Shown here: piece by piece, positions 56,464 to 64,000 of the stretch | Numbering within the stretch: the first letter of the stretch is position 1 | Layout: the number at the start of each line of letters is the position of its first letter | DNA from: Tannerellaceae bacterium | Lineage (GTDB): Bacteria; Bacteroidota; Bacteroidia; Bacteroidales; Tannerellaceae | DNA length: 64,000 nt | Assembly: GCA_021201865.1 (NCBI GenBank) | Contig: JAJQEE010000114.1 | Span: forward strand, 35,553 to 99,552 | Direction: 5' to 3' | Made by a program: the position numbers and the translations under genes | The notes under the pieces: generated by a model | What the model saw: only the letters and a program-made list of their open reading frames with translations | Told to the model about the DNA's origin: nothing | The model's database searches: none

Positions 56464-56946
56464 ATGAGACAAATGCAAAAATGGATGTTTCTATTAGCAC
56501 TAACGATGATTAGCCTGGGAGCTATGGCACAGACAGAAAAAGGAACTTCTTCAGCGGGTTTTACGATTGGGTATGGCTTTGGACCGGATGCAAAGAATGC
56601 CACATTAGGGATTGATTACCGGTACAACATTCTGGATGAGGTAAGAATTTCCCCATCCCTTACCCATTTTGTGAAAAATAACGGGATCAATGCATGGGCT
56701 ATCGACCTGAACGCACATTATGTCGTACAACTAAGTGACATGTTTGGTTTCTACCCCTTAGGAGGATTAAGTCTCTCTTTCTGGGATGTATGGGGCTTCA
56801 ACGCCACCCGTTTTGGTGTGAATATCGGTTTGGGCGGTGAACTCTATGCCACCAAAGAAATTACCGTAGGTGTCGAATTTAAATACAATGCCATTAAAGA
56901 TTTTCACCAGCCCATGTTAGGTGTAAGGGTAGGATATAGCTTCTGA
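56464..56946 (+). CDS. Small outer-membrane beta-barrel protein
   Basis: 160 aa from the ATG at 56464 (MRQMQKWMFLLALTMISLGAMAQ), giving a normal signal peptide; an ATG at 56458 is also in frame. The mature part is an eight-strand barrel of OmpX/OmpA-like type: alternating hydrophobic strands such as SAGFTIGYGFGP, LGIDYRYNI, FGVNIGLGGELYA, and VGVRVGYSF-like termination with Phe. The C-terminal aromatic fits recognition by the BAM machinery. It lies 68 bases after the dipeptidase and is possibly on the same transcript. No specific function. Confidence 0.82.
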   Translation: MRQMQKWMFLLALTMISLGAMAQTEKGTSSAGFTIGYGFGPDAKNATLGIDYRYNILDEVRISPSLTHFVKNNGINAWAIDLNAHYVVQLSDMFGFYPLGGLSLSFWDVWGFNATRFGVNIGLGGELYATKEITVGVEFKYNAIKDFHQPMLGVRVGYSF

Positions 56947-56959
56947 TAATTCAAACTTT

Positions 56960-57030
56960 TATAGAACGTAGACTTACGCAGAAAGAATAGGATTAAAAAA
57001 TATAGTATCTGTGTAAGTCTGCGTTCTGCT
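56960..57030. terminator. Bidirectional hairpin between the barrel and MFS genes
   Basis: Arms about GAACGTAGACTTACGCAGA (56964-56982) and TCTGTGTAAGTCTGCGTTC (57008-57026) pair with two or so mismatches, between convergent genes. Confidence 0.65.
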
Positions 57031-57034
57031 TATT

Positions 57035-58201
57035 TCAAGACAGTTTTTTCTCCCACCGGAATTGTAAGAAAAGAAACAGGCTTCCCGGTAAAAAGATGGC
57101 TAAAGCAGAAAAAAGGATAGCTGTTTTTAAAGAATAAAGATCATTTAACCAACCCACAAAAGGAGACATGGCCGCAAACATCAGACGGATCACAAAATTC
57201 CGGATTGATAAGACAGTTGCCCGCATTTCCGAGAAAGTCATCTGGTTAATATATCCTTTCAGGATAGGAGTGGCAAATCCCCGGAACACATAGAACACGA
57301 ACAGGATGCCCAAAGCAGCATACGTCAGATTATATGCTAAAACCACGTACCCACCTACAATAAAAAGCAGGATCAATGTATTCATCCGTCTCCTGCCAAA
57401 AAAATGCTCCACCTTCGCTGAATATAAAGCAGCGACACCGACAGTCAGGTTGAGTAGCGTCCAGATCACTCCATACCACGAAGTAGGTGTCTCCAGATGC
57501 ATCAACACCGGCTGGACCAGCCATGCCATGGTCAGGGTAGCCGCTCCGATCACACCGGAATACATGATGTTATAACATAAGGCCTTATTGGTGACCAACG
57601 AATACCGGATGATCCTGACAATCTCTGAAAGAGGATTTTGGAGGCTACTTTTCGTCTTTACCTCCTGCAAAGCCAATGCGGCTGGTATACCGATGAAAGC
57701 AATGACCGCCTGTATATGGAAAGGAAGCCGTAAAGAATGAACCGCTAACAGGCCCCCTAAAATACCCGCTATTGCTTCCGCGAAATTTCCGATCATCGTG
57801 ATCTTTCCCTCATACTGTAAATAGCGGTCTTCCTTTTTGTACTCCGCCGTCGTATCGTAGAGTAGGGCGGAGTCAGCCCCATTCACCAGCGTCTGCCCGC
57901 TTCCTAAAAGAATTTCGGCAATCACAAAAGCCAGGAATACAGACGCGAACGAATAGATCAGATATCCCCCGAAAAAGAGGATACATCCCAGCAACAGACA
58001 TTTCTTCCGTCCCCAGACATCCGCCAGGTATCCCGAAGGGATTTCCAGTGTTACGGCAGCGATCGAATAAATACTTTTCAGTATGAAAACATCCTGCAAA
58101 CCCAATCCATGCTCTTCGTAGAACAACACAATGATAGGCATCACCACGGAGAACCATTTGGAAAGTTTGATCAGGTAAAGAGCAATTATATTTCTTCTCA
58201 T
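57035..58201 (-). CDS. MFS transporter, drug/multi-solute type
   Basis: 388 aa from the ATG at 58201 (MRRNIIALYLIKLSKWF). The frame extends to 58273, but a TATCTTTG box at 58241-58234 lies inside that extension and rules it out. Twelve TM helices; the MFS motif A-type loop GYLADVWGRKKCLLLG follows TM2. TM motifs EIPSGYLADVWG and the LGSGQTLVNGADSALL segment resemble Bacteroidota MFS proteins of unknown substrate. Inner-membrane transporter; drug efflux is one possibility. Convergent with the barrel gene and divergent from paaK. Confidence 0.85.
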   Translation of the reverse strand: MRRNIIALYLIKLSKWFSVVMPIIVLFYEEHGLGLQDVFILKSIYSIAAVTLEIPSGYLADVWGRKKCLLLGCILFFGGYLIYSFASVFLAFVIAEILLGSGQTLVNGADSALLYDTTAEYKKEDRYLQYEGKITMIGNFAEAIAGILGGLLAVHSLRLPFHIQAVIAFIGIPAALALQEVKTKSSLQNPLSEIVRIIRYSLVTNKALCYNIMYSGVIGAATLTMAWLVQPVLMHLETPTSWYGVIWTLLNLTVGVAALYSAKVEHFFGRRRMNTLILLFIVGGYVVLAYNLTYAALGILFVFYVFRGFATPILKGYINQMTFSEMRATVLSIRNFVIRLMFAAMSPFVGWLNDLYSLKTAILFSALAIFLPGSLFLFLQFRWEKKLS

Positions 58202-58233
58202 ATCATGTTTACTCCGTGACTCCTTTTTTTCTG

Positions 58234-58241
58234 CAAAGATA
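58234..58241 (-). promoter_or_regulatory. -7 box TATCTTTG for the MFS gene
   Basis: CAAAGATA on the plus strand, 33 bases upstream of the ATG at 58201 on the minus strand. CAAA at 58259-58262 could be the -33 element, although the spacer of 17 is short. Confidence 0.6.
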
Positions 58242-58400
58242 AACAAAAGAGAGCAATCCAAAATTTGATTCATGGATCAGATGGAGGAACTGGTCGATTT
58301 TTTCGGTAATTATTTCTACGGATAGAGGAACTGGTTGGAAAAAAGTTATTAATTTGCAAAGGTTAATCATTTTCAATTATAAAACACTTATACTATTACC

Positions 58401-59702
58401 ATGATCTGGAATGAGACTATTGAATGTATGGACCGTGAAGATATGCGGAAATTGCAAAGTATACGATTAAAAAAGGTCGTTACCCATGCCTATCATAACA
58501 CGCCCTTCTACCGGAAGAAAATGCAGGAACTGGGGATTACCCCGGATGACATCCGTTCGATTGAAGACATTACCAAACTGCCCTTCACCGTGAAAACAGA
58601 CCTCCGGGATAATTATCCGTTTGGCCTGATGGCAGTGCCCATGTCTGAGATCGTCCGTTTGCATGCCTCCTCCGGAACAACCGGAAAACCCATCGTTGTC
58701 GGTTATACCCGCAAGGATCTGTCCATATGGGATGAGGTGGTTTCCCGTTGTCTATATGCCTATGGAGTAACAAAAGAAGATATTGTGCAGGTGTCCTATG
58801 GATACGGACTGTTTACCGGTGGTTTAGGTCTCCATGGAGGCGTACAGAACATCGGGGGAACGGTGATCCCTATGAGTAGCGGGAACAGTGAAAAACAGAT
58901 CCAATTGATGCATGATTTTGGTTCCAAAGCACTTGCCTGTACGCCCTCCTATGCTCTTTTCCTGGCCGAAACGATCAAAGATTCAGGCATACCCAGGGAA
59001 GAGTTCCAACTGAAGATCGGTATTTTCGGAGCGGAACCCTGGACGGAAAATATGCGGAAAGAGATCGAAGAAGCGATGGGTATTAAAGCCTATGACATCT
59101 ACGGACTCACTGAGATCATTGGCCCGGGAGTCGGTTGTGAATGCCAGTGCCAGGACGGAACTCATTTGTGGGAAGATCATTTCTTTCCGGAAATTGTGAA
59201 TCCGGAAACACTGGAGCCGGTAGCACCCGGGGAACAGGGCGAACTGGTCTTCACCACCATTACCAAAGAAGGTATGCCTATGCTCCGTTACCGGACCCGG
59301 GACCTGACTTCCCTGAATTATGAAAAATGCGCCTGCGGACGGACAGCTGTACGGATGAGCCGTATCCTGGGAAGAAGTGACGACATGCTGATCATCCGCG
59401 GTGTGAATGTCTTCCCGTCACAGGTAGAGTCTGTGATCCTGGAAATGCCGGAATTCGAACCGCATTACCTGATCTTCGTGGATCGCGTAAACAACGTGGA
59501 TACTTTTGAGGTTCATGTAGAAGCACGTCCGGAGTTCTATTCCGATGAAATGATAAAAATGATCAACCTGAAAAAGAAAATAACCAGCCGTCTGCAAACC
59601 ATCCTCGGACTGCAGCCGGAAGTGAAGATTGTGGAACCGCGCAGCATAGAGCGTAGCATGGGAAAAGCCAAACGGGTGTTTGATAATCGGAAATTAGTGT
59701 AA
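58401..59702 (+). CDS. paaK: Phenylacetate-CoA ligase-type adenylating enzyme
   Basis: 433 aa AMP-forming aryl-CoA ligase. N-terminal segment IRLKKVVTHAYHNTPFYRKK; P-loop LHASSGTTGKPIVVGYT (about 92-108); adenylate motif AYDIYGLTEIIGPGVG; YRTRDL; and C-terminal domain ILGRSDDMLIIRGVNVFPSQVE. It activates phenylacetate or a related aryl acid to its CoA thioester. In Bacteroidales this gene is often beside indolepyruvate oxidoreductase genes and takes part in aromatic amino-acid fermentation; here those genes are absent, but an ACT protein follows after 17 bases, a conserved pairing. Confidence 0.93.
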   Translation: MIWNETIECMDREDMRKLQSIRLKKVVTHAYHNTPFYRKKMQELGITPDDIRSIEDITKLPFTVKTDLRDNYPFGLMAVPMSEIVRLHASSGTTGKPIVVGYTRKDLSIWDEVVSRCLYAYGVTKEDIVQVSYGYGLFTGGLGLHGGVQNIGGTVIPMSSGNSEKQIQLMHDFGSKALACTPSYALFLAETIKDSGIPREEFQLKIGIFGAEPWTENMRKEIEEAMGIKAYDIYGLTEIIGPGVGCECQCQDGTHLWEDHFFPEIVNPETLEPVAPGEQGELVFTTITKEGMPMLRYRTRDLTSLNYEKCACGRTAVRMSRILGRSDDMLIIRGVNVFPSQVESVILEMPEFEPHYLIFVDRVNNVDTFEVHVEARPEFYSDEMIKMINLKKKITSRLQTILGLQPEVKIVEPRSIERSMGKAKRVFDNRKLV

Positions 59703-59719
59703 CAAAAAAAGAAGAAACT

Positions 59720-60145
59720 ATGTTAATTAAACAGTTATCCATTTTTCTTGAAAATAAAAGAGGGCGTTTTACGGAAGTTTCCCGGATTTTAGGAGATGCA
59801 GGGATCAACATGTCCGCCTTTACAGTTTCGGAAAGTTCGGACTTCGGCATTCTCCGCCTGATCGTTTCAGACACTGATAAAGCCATTCAGGTGTTAAGGG
59901 ATAAACTCTACGCCGTCAGCGTGACAGAGGTCATCTGCCTGCAATGTCCCAACCAGCCCGGATCACTGGCAAAAGCCATGGAAATCATCACGGACGCAGG
60001 GATCTTCGTGGAGTATATGTATGCCTTTTCACAAGGGGATGTAGCCCACGTAGTGATCCGTCCCGACGATGTGCAGAAATGCGCGGAGATCCTGAAAGCG
60101 AATAAACTGACGCTGATCGCGGCCAATGATCTGTATAAGTTGTAA
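59720..60145 (+). CDS. Tandem ACT-domain protein
   Basis: 141 aa made of two ACT domains (about 1-68: LSIFLENKRGRFTEVSRILG; about 69-138: LQCPNQPGSLAKAMEIITDAG). ACT pairs bind amino acids and act as regulatory modules. It lies 17 bases after paaK, so it is in one operon and may sense an aromatic amino acid or regulate the ligase (inference). No catalytic domain is attached. No signal peptide. Confidence 0.9.
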   Translation: MLIKQLSIFLENKRGRFTEVSRILGDAGINMSAFTVSESSDFGILRLIVSDTDKAIQVLRDKLYAVSVTEVICLQCPNQPGSLAKAMEIITDAGIFVEYMYAFSQGDVAHVVIRPDDVQKCAEILKANKLTLIAANDLYKL

Positions 60146-60187
60146 AATTATTAACGTTTTGTGCTTCGTTAATTGGTAAGGAAATAT

Positions 60188-60195
60188 TAACTTTG
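60188..60195 (+). promoter_or_regulatory. -7 box TAACTTTG for bamD
   Basis: Followed by C and located 18 bases before the ATG at 60214. TTTG at 60158-60161 is a possible but distant -33 element. Confidence 0.55.
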
Positions 60196-60213
60196 CACGC
60201 TAAATACATATAA

Positions 60214-61026
60214 ATGAAAAAGGTTGTATATCTATTGATGATGATCACGGTCCTATTATCGTCCTGCGGCGAATATAATAAGATCTTAAAAAGTACAGAT
60301 TATGAATTGAAATACTCCTATGCAAAGAAGTACTTCAATGCAAAACAATACAATAAATCTGCTACAATCTTAGAGGAACTGGTTACAATCTTCAGAGGAA
60401 CTGCCTATGCTGAGGAATCTTTATATTTATTGGCGCAAAGTTATTATGGCCGGAAAGATTATCAGACTGCATCCCAGTATTTCAGAACCTGCTACAATAC
60501 CTACCCGAAAGGGGAGTATGAGGAATTAGCCCGTTTCTATTCCGGTTACGGATTATACTTAGATTCTCCGGACCCACGCCTGGACCAGGCACAGACCTAC
60601 GACGCAATTGCTCAGTTGCAGTTATATATGGAGTACTATCCTCAGACAGAACGGGCCGTAGAAGCGCAGAACATTCTGTTTGAATTGCAGGAAAAACTGG
60701 CCTATAAAGAATTGATGGCTGTTCGTTTGTATCATAATTTAGGAACCTATATGGGGAACAACTACGAAGCCTGTGTGATCACCGCACAGAATGCGTTGAA
60801 AAATTACCCCTATTCCAAATACCGGGAAGAGTATATCTATTATATGCTTCGTTCCCGTTATGAATTGGCATTAGTCAGTGTGGAAGAGAAACTACAGGGC
60901 CGTTACCGGGAGATCGTGGATGAGTACTACAACTACCTGAATGAATTCCCCGAAGGCAAATATGTAAGACAGGCTCAGCGCTACTTTGAATATGCCAGCA
61001 AGCGGATTTCCGATTCTTATTATTAA
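60214..61026 (+). CDS. bamD: Outer-membrane protein assembly lipoprotein BamD
   Basis: 270 aa essential lipoprotein of the BAM complex that helps BamA insert beta-barrels. Lipobox VLLSSC (Cys about 18) in MKKVVYLLMMITVLLSSCGEYNK. Five TPR-like repeats follow: KYFNAKQYNKSATILEELV, AEESLYLLAQSYYGRKDYQ, and ARFYSGYGLYLDSPDPRLDQ. The end, YFEYASKRISDSYY, matches the Bacteroidales form. It heads a short cluster with omega and a DUF4293 gene and has its own promoter at 60188. Confidence 0.93.
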   Translation: MKKVVYLLMMITVLLSSCGEYNKILKSTDYELKYSYAKKYFNAKQYNKSATILEELVTIFRGTAYAEESLYLLAQSYYGRKDYQTASQYFRTCYNTYPKGEYEELARFYSGYGLYLDSPDPRLDQAQTYDAIAQLQLYMEYYPQTERAVEAQNILFELQEKLAYKELMAVRLYHNLGTYMGNNYEACVITAQNALKNYPYSKYREEYIYYMLRSRYELALVSVEEKLQGRYREIVDEYYNYLNEFPEGKYVRQAQRYFEYASKRISDSYY

Positions 61027-61096
61027 TAAAAAAGTAGTTAAAGGAGGGATAACTCCTTTAATCCCTGATTTATAAAATTTATCAATTAAACGAAAT

Positions 61097-61429
61097 ATGG
61101 ATTACAGAAAATCAAATGCACCTACAAACACGGTTACCCGTGACATGATGAAATTGTCTGCAGATACCGGAAATGTGTATGAAACAACAATGATTATCTC
61201 GAAACGGGCAAATCAGATTAGCGTGGAAATGAAGCATGATCTGGAGAAAAAACTTCAGGAGTTCGCTTCTTACAACGATAATCTGGAAGAGGTTTTCGAA
61301 AACAGAGAGCAGATTGAGATTTCCCGTTACTACGAGAAATTGCCTAAAGCAACCTTGATCGCGGCTCAGGAATATGAAGAAGGTAAGGTTTACTACAAAA
61401 ACCCGGCTAAAGACAAAAGTGCGTTTTAA
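61097..61429 (+). CDS. rpoZ: DNA-directed RNA polymerase omega subunit (Bacteroidota Rpb6-type)
   Basis: 110 aa small subunit that latches the beta-prime chain. The Bacteroidota form lacks the short E. coli layout but carries the Rpb6-like core NVYETTMIISKRANQISVEM, then a variable charged linker and EKLPKATLIAAQEYEEGKVYY. It lies 70 bases after bamD, its usual neighbour in Bacteroidales, and a terminator hairpin follows. Identification rests on the core segment and the conserved gene order. Confidence 0.88.
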   Translation: MDYRKSNAPTNTVTRDMMKLSADTGNVYETTMIISKRANQISVEMKHDLEKKLQEFASYNDNLEEVFENREQIEISRYYEKLPKATLIAAQEYEEGKVYYKNPAKDKSAF

Positions 61430-61481
61430 CTAATTGAAAGTTGAAAATTGAAAATTAAATTTTCAGTAAGAATAACATATG

Positions 61482-61525
61482 AAAACGGAGGCTCTTAAAG
61501 GAAACAAAGAGGTCTCCGTTTTTAT
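61482..61525 (+). terminator. Terminator after rpoZ
   Basis: AAAACGGAG and CTCCGTTTTT arms with the inner CTCTT/AAGAG also paired, followed by T residues. AT-rich inverted stretches flank it on both sides (GAAAATTGAAAATT and AATTTTTCATTTTC). Confidence 0.8.
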
Positions 61526-61587
61526 GATCGGAGATTTTAGTTTTCCTTTTTCAATTTTTCATTTTCAATTCTCAATTAAATAAAACT

Positions 61588-62049
61588 ATGTTACAAAGAA
61601 TCCAGACTATTTATCTATTAATCATTGTCATCCTCTCCATGACTCTGCTGTTTTTACCGTTAGGAGCGTTGCAAGTGGGGAATAATTTCTACCGTTTTGA
61701 TATTTCCGGCATCAGTTCTTTAGGACAAGCCGGGGAACTGCTCTATTCCACCTGGGGATTATATGCGCTGAGCGTGCTCACGACTGTCATCGCCCTGATT
61801 TCTATTTTCCTGTTTAAAAACCGGGTCCTGCAAATACGCCTGTCCGTTTTCAACGGCTTGATCATGGTCGGTTTTTATGCCTTCGTAGGTTACATCATCT
61901 GGAATATGAAAGACCAGGTAGAAAGTATTCAGTTCATGCCTAAGATCGCTTTAGGATTCCCCCTGATAAACATCATCCTGGACTACCTGGCCATCCGCAA
62001 CATCGGAGCCGACGAAGCCTTAGTCCGCTCCCTTGAACGACTAAGATAA
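61588..62049 (+). CDS. DUF4293-family membrane protein
   Basis: 153 aa with four predicted TM helices: IYLLIIVILSMTLLFLPL, LLYSTWGLYALSVLTTVIALISIFLF, LSVFNGLIMVGFYAFVGYII, and IALGFPLINIILDYLAIRN. The start MLQRIQTIYLLIIVIL is characteristic of this Bacteroidota-only family, which usually lies next to rpoZ. Function unknown; possibly a small inner-membrane accessory protein. A terminator follows. Confidence 0.85.
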   Translation: MLQRIQTIYLLIIVILSMTLLFLPLGALQVGNNFYRFDISGISSLGQAGELLYSTWGLYALSVLTTVIALISIFLFKNRVLQIRLSVFNGLIMVGFYAFVGYIIWNMKDQVESIQFMPKIALGFPLINIILDYLAIRNIGADEALVRSLERLR

Positions 62050-62069
62050 GCCCGTTTATAAAAAATAAA

Positions 62070-62107
62070 AGAAATGCCCACAGATTCATTCTGTGGGCAT
62101 TTCTTTT
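62070..62107. terminator. Bidirectional terminator between DUF4293 and YdeI-like genes
   Basis: AGAAATGCCCACAGA and TCTGTGGGCATTTCT form a perfect 15-base stem with A- and T-rich flanks between convergent genes. Confidence 0.92.
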
Positions 62108-62118
62108 ACCTGAATACC

Positions 62119-62639
62119 TTATTCCTTATCTGCAAATTTCTTGTGTTTGGCAAGTCTGACGAGCGTTTTCGCTATTCTGTCCACTTTGTTTTGTTCTGTT
62201 TTGACTGAATAAATCCACCTCACATATTTTTGTTGCTCGCTTTCATTAAGCGAATTGAAAAACCGGAGTGCGTCGCTGTCATCTTGCAGGCACAACAAAA
62301 ATTCTTCAGGAATGATCACCGGTTCATTATCCGGATATAAAATCAGATGGACAGAATCACCTGCCTCTTTTTTATCTTTTTCCGGATTTCAGATTTGACA
62401 GCTAAAAACAAAACACCCTTTCCACATGCCATCCCATCTCCGGATGGCATTAAACGGTAGTCCCGGATCTCATAACCATCAATACTTCCCCGTACCTTTA
62501 CCCAACCAAATGGAGCATGGGGATCAGGCAGAATTTCCGGAATAAGCGTAAATGTCCAACCATACTTACCAGGCAATTTCTCAAGCAAATATTCTCTATC
62601 CACTAACGGTTTCTCGTTCATCGAATTCCTATTTTTCAT
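62119..62639 (-). CDS. YdeI/OmpD-associated (DUF1905 plus OmdA) protein (frame broken once)
   Basis: About 173 aa after repair. The N-terminal DUF1905-like half has GWTFTLIPEILPDPHAPFGW, VRGSIDGYEIRDYRLMPSGDG and LFLAVKSEIRKKI. The C-terminal OmdA-like half has FNSLNESEQQKYVRWIYSVK and RLAKHKKFADKE. A base is missing in the T6 run at 62368-62373; repair joins the halves as KKEAGDSVHLILYPDNEPV. The start at 62639 (MKNRNSMNEKPL) was chosen because the in-frame ATG at 62684 falls inside a 64-base inverted repeat; 62621 is also possible. Small cytosolic protein; some family members protect against bacteriocins. Role here uncertain. Confidence 0.75.
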
Positions 62640-62672
62640 CGTTCTTTCTACTTTCTTTCCCTTCTCAAGTTC

Positions 62673-62935
62673 CTCTGTACCCACCTCTTTTACAGGCCGT
62701 AGGCCTATCCTATGTTAGACCCCGGCAACGCTGGGGTGTAGGTGATACAGAAGATATTTCGCTCCGTAGGAGCAGCATAGTATAAAAATAACGGGAGGTA
62801 ACCCTATTCTTTTAGTTTATATAGAACTATATTGGGCCTCCAGCCCGCAATATAGATTTTGTTATCCATCCCCCCAGCGTTGCCGGGGTCTAACATAGGA
62901 TAGGCCTACGGCCTGTAAAAGAGGTGGGTACAGAG
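62673..62935. repeat. Large inverted-repeat element with 64-base identical arms
   Basis: The arms at 62673-62736 and 62872-62935 are exact reverse complements. Each holds two nested hairpins: AGGCCGTAGGCCT, and CCCCGGCAACGCTGGGG with one wobble pair. Outside the exact arms, CTCAAG...CTCTGTACCC-type sequence pairs imperfectly too. The 135-base interior carries no ORF worth calling. A partial third copy of one arm lies at 63750-63800. Confidence 0.8.
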
Positions 62936-63749
62936 TAATTCTTGAGAGGGGAAGGGGGTGTCACAAAGACAACAGACTGATGAATTACAGATGTCCCGAG
63001 TTTTTTATAATCCCATTGGAATAAATGGAAGAAAGAAAACTCCCGGCCTGCAATTGCCGTTACAGTTCTTCAATCAATTGATTTTTAGTTGAAATAATCT
63101 GCTGTTTTCTTTTACAGGTGTATGTATATCCATTGTTTTTCTATTTGGAGACAAATATAGAGAAAAGAATAATTAAGGAGGAAATACGCTGGAAAATTTG
63201 CTGAAGATTTTATGTATCCAAATGAAAATTACTTTTTACTTCCGGATACTTTGTTCTGAAACTCTCAAACAGCTGTTTCTACATTATAGAATCCTTCTCT
63301 GGGCAGGTGTTTTGGGAGTTATTCAGGAAGATTGGCCTGCACGTTCTCGTTTTTCTGTTTTTTCATGAGATTTAGTTTTTGAGTTTATTCCATGAAAAAA
63401 AGCGAAAATTTACCGGATTTTAAGCATATGGATTAAAAGACAAAATATATAAATTGCCATATATATATATTATTATTAATAATTAATATTTATATTAATT
63501 ATATATTGTCTGAAGTTTTAGCGTCTTTTTTTCCATAGATCCTTCCATGGTTTGCATATTTTAACACTGTTTATTCCACCGTTGTTTTTTGTAGTTTGTA
63601 TTGGCTTTTATAGTTCTTATTAGGTGGAACCCTTTAGAAACAGAACCGTCATATCAAAATGAATCAGTTAGCGACCCCATCCTCCCAGCCATATCGCGGT
63701 GTCCCGTCCATAACCCCGCGCAGAAGCGCTACCATTTATATATCAATTT
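62936..63749. other. Gene-poor, AT-rich stretch
   Basis: About 800 bases with no convincing gene, no tRNA or rRNA and no clear promoter. The longest plausible small frame is 48 codons at 63222-63368. A nearly pure A/T stretch lies at 63448-63506. It may be the remnant of a decayed element, but I see nothing diagnostic. Confidence 0.5.
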
Positions 63750-63800
63750 TACAGGCCGTAGGCCTACCATATGTCAGACCCCGGCAACGCCGCAGGGCTG
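63750..63800 (+). repeat. Partial, diverged copy of the 62673 repeat arm
   Basis: Shares TTTACAGGCCGTAGGCCTA, GACCCCGGCAACGC and their spacing with the arms at 62673 and 62872, with several substitutions, and is then lost downstream. Confidence 0.7.
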
Positions 63801-63835
63801 TTAAATTCTTTTGCAAATGTTTTATATGTTGACAT

Positions 63836-63980
63836 TCTACCCTGCAAGGGTACCAGCAATAGCCCAGGGCTGAGCGAAGCGAGCCCCTGGGTTGTAAAGT
63901 AGTATGATTCAACCCTGTAGTGGGTTGCATATTTATTATTGACTTATTGACAGAGAGTGAAACCCTTACAGGGTTATTGT
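63836..63980. repeat. Series of short palindromes near the right end
   Basis: In order: TACCCTGCAAGGGTA (63838), GCCCAGGG with CCCCTGGG around GAGCGAAGCGAG (about 63860-63895), CAACCCTGTAGTGGGTTG (about 63911-63928) and AACCCTTACAGGGTT (about 63961-63976). The GTAG and palindrome pattern recalls REP-type repeats. The series may continue beyond the window. Confidence 0.6.
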
Positions 63981-64000
63981 TTTGGTAACCTTACCCAGGG

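Noticed and set aside
63222..63368. 48-codon ORF (starts MKITFYFRIL) in the gene-poor right end
   Set aside because: No promoter or recognisable family, and it lies in a stretch of mixed AT-rich DNA; length is within chance expectation.

Overview
The window is a contiguous piece of a Bacteroidota chromosome, almost certainly order Bacteroidales. The evidence is two SusC/SusD pairs, many promoters of the Bacteroidota form TAnnTTTG, an ECF sigma/FecR pair, the order htpG-clpC-gyrA-TPR, BamD next to a Bacteroidota-type omega subunit, a pyruvoyl arginine decarboxylase, and two secreted proteins whose C-termini look like type IX secretion (T9SS) sorting domains. The sorting domains point towards the Porphyromonadaceae/Tannerellaceae/Dysgonomonadaceae side; I cannot name a genus.

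Layout. 1-536: C-terminal part of an AraC-type regulator. 644-13235: one tightly packed forward polysaccharide/oligosaccharide utilisation locus. It holds a cupin glucose-6-phosphate isomerase, a ROK sugar kinase, a mannose-6-phosphate-isomerase-like protein with an extra N-terminal domain, a second longer cupin isomerase, a sugar porter, a GH2 enzyme, SusC and SusD. A cellulase-like lipoprotein converges on it at 13362-14633. 14640-18160: a structured leader with a cysteine-free thioredoxin-fold protein, a small T9SS-type protein, an orphan and an Xaa-Pro aminopeptidase. 18128-29886: an 800-base regulatory gap, an STN-type SusC with a SusD-like partner, an AT-rich T9SS-type protein, an FtsX-like permease, and an ECF sigma factor with its FecR anti-sigma. 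29887-30286: a gap full of periodic palindromes ahead of an acyltransferase. 31451-49140: mostly housekeeping (rlmD, ppdK, a Kef antiporter, rfbB-rfbC, htpG, clpC, gyrA, a TPR protein). 49141-49712: a REP/BIME-like repeat. 49713-62049: symporter, trxA, sodB, pdaD, thioesterase, nfo, C69 dipeptidase, small beta-barrel, MFS, paaK-ACT, bamD-rpoZ-DUF4293. 62119-64000: a YdeI-like gene, then 1.3 kb of palindromic repeats with no convincing gene.

How the genes work together. The first locus is a complete import-to-glycolysis path: outer-membrane capture (SusCD), hydrolysis (GH2 and the convergent GH), inner-membrane uptake (sugar porter), phosphorylation (ROK) and three sugar-phosphate isomerases, probably under the AraC protein. 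The second SusCD pair has an STN signalling domain and could be wired to the ECF sigma/FecR pair a few kilobases downstream.

Quality caveat. Nine otherwise intact genes, including ppdK, are broken by 13 single-base indels, each in or beside a homopolymer run. Most look like sequencing or assembly errors rather than real pseudogenes, so I annotate those genes as single interrupted CDSs and describe each break. One further break, in the Kef antiporter, is an in-frame TAG and not an indel. Candidate novelties are a well-formed short-RNA locus near 54486-54582, a hairpin-rich leader at 14872-15002, four near-palindromes at exact 22-base spacing (30118-30197), and several palindromic repeat elements.
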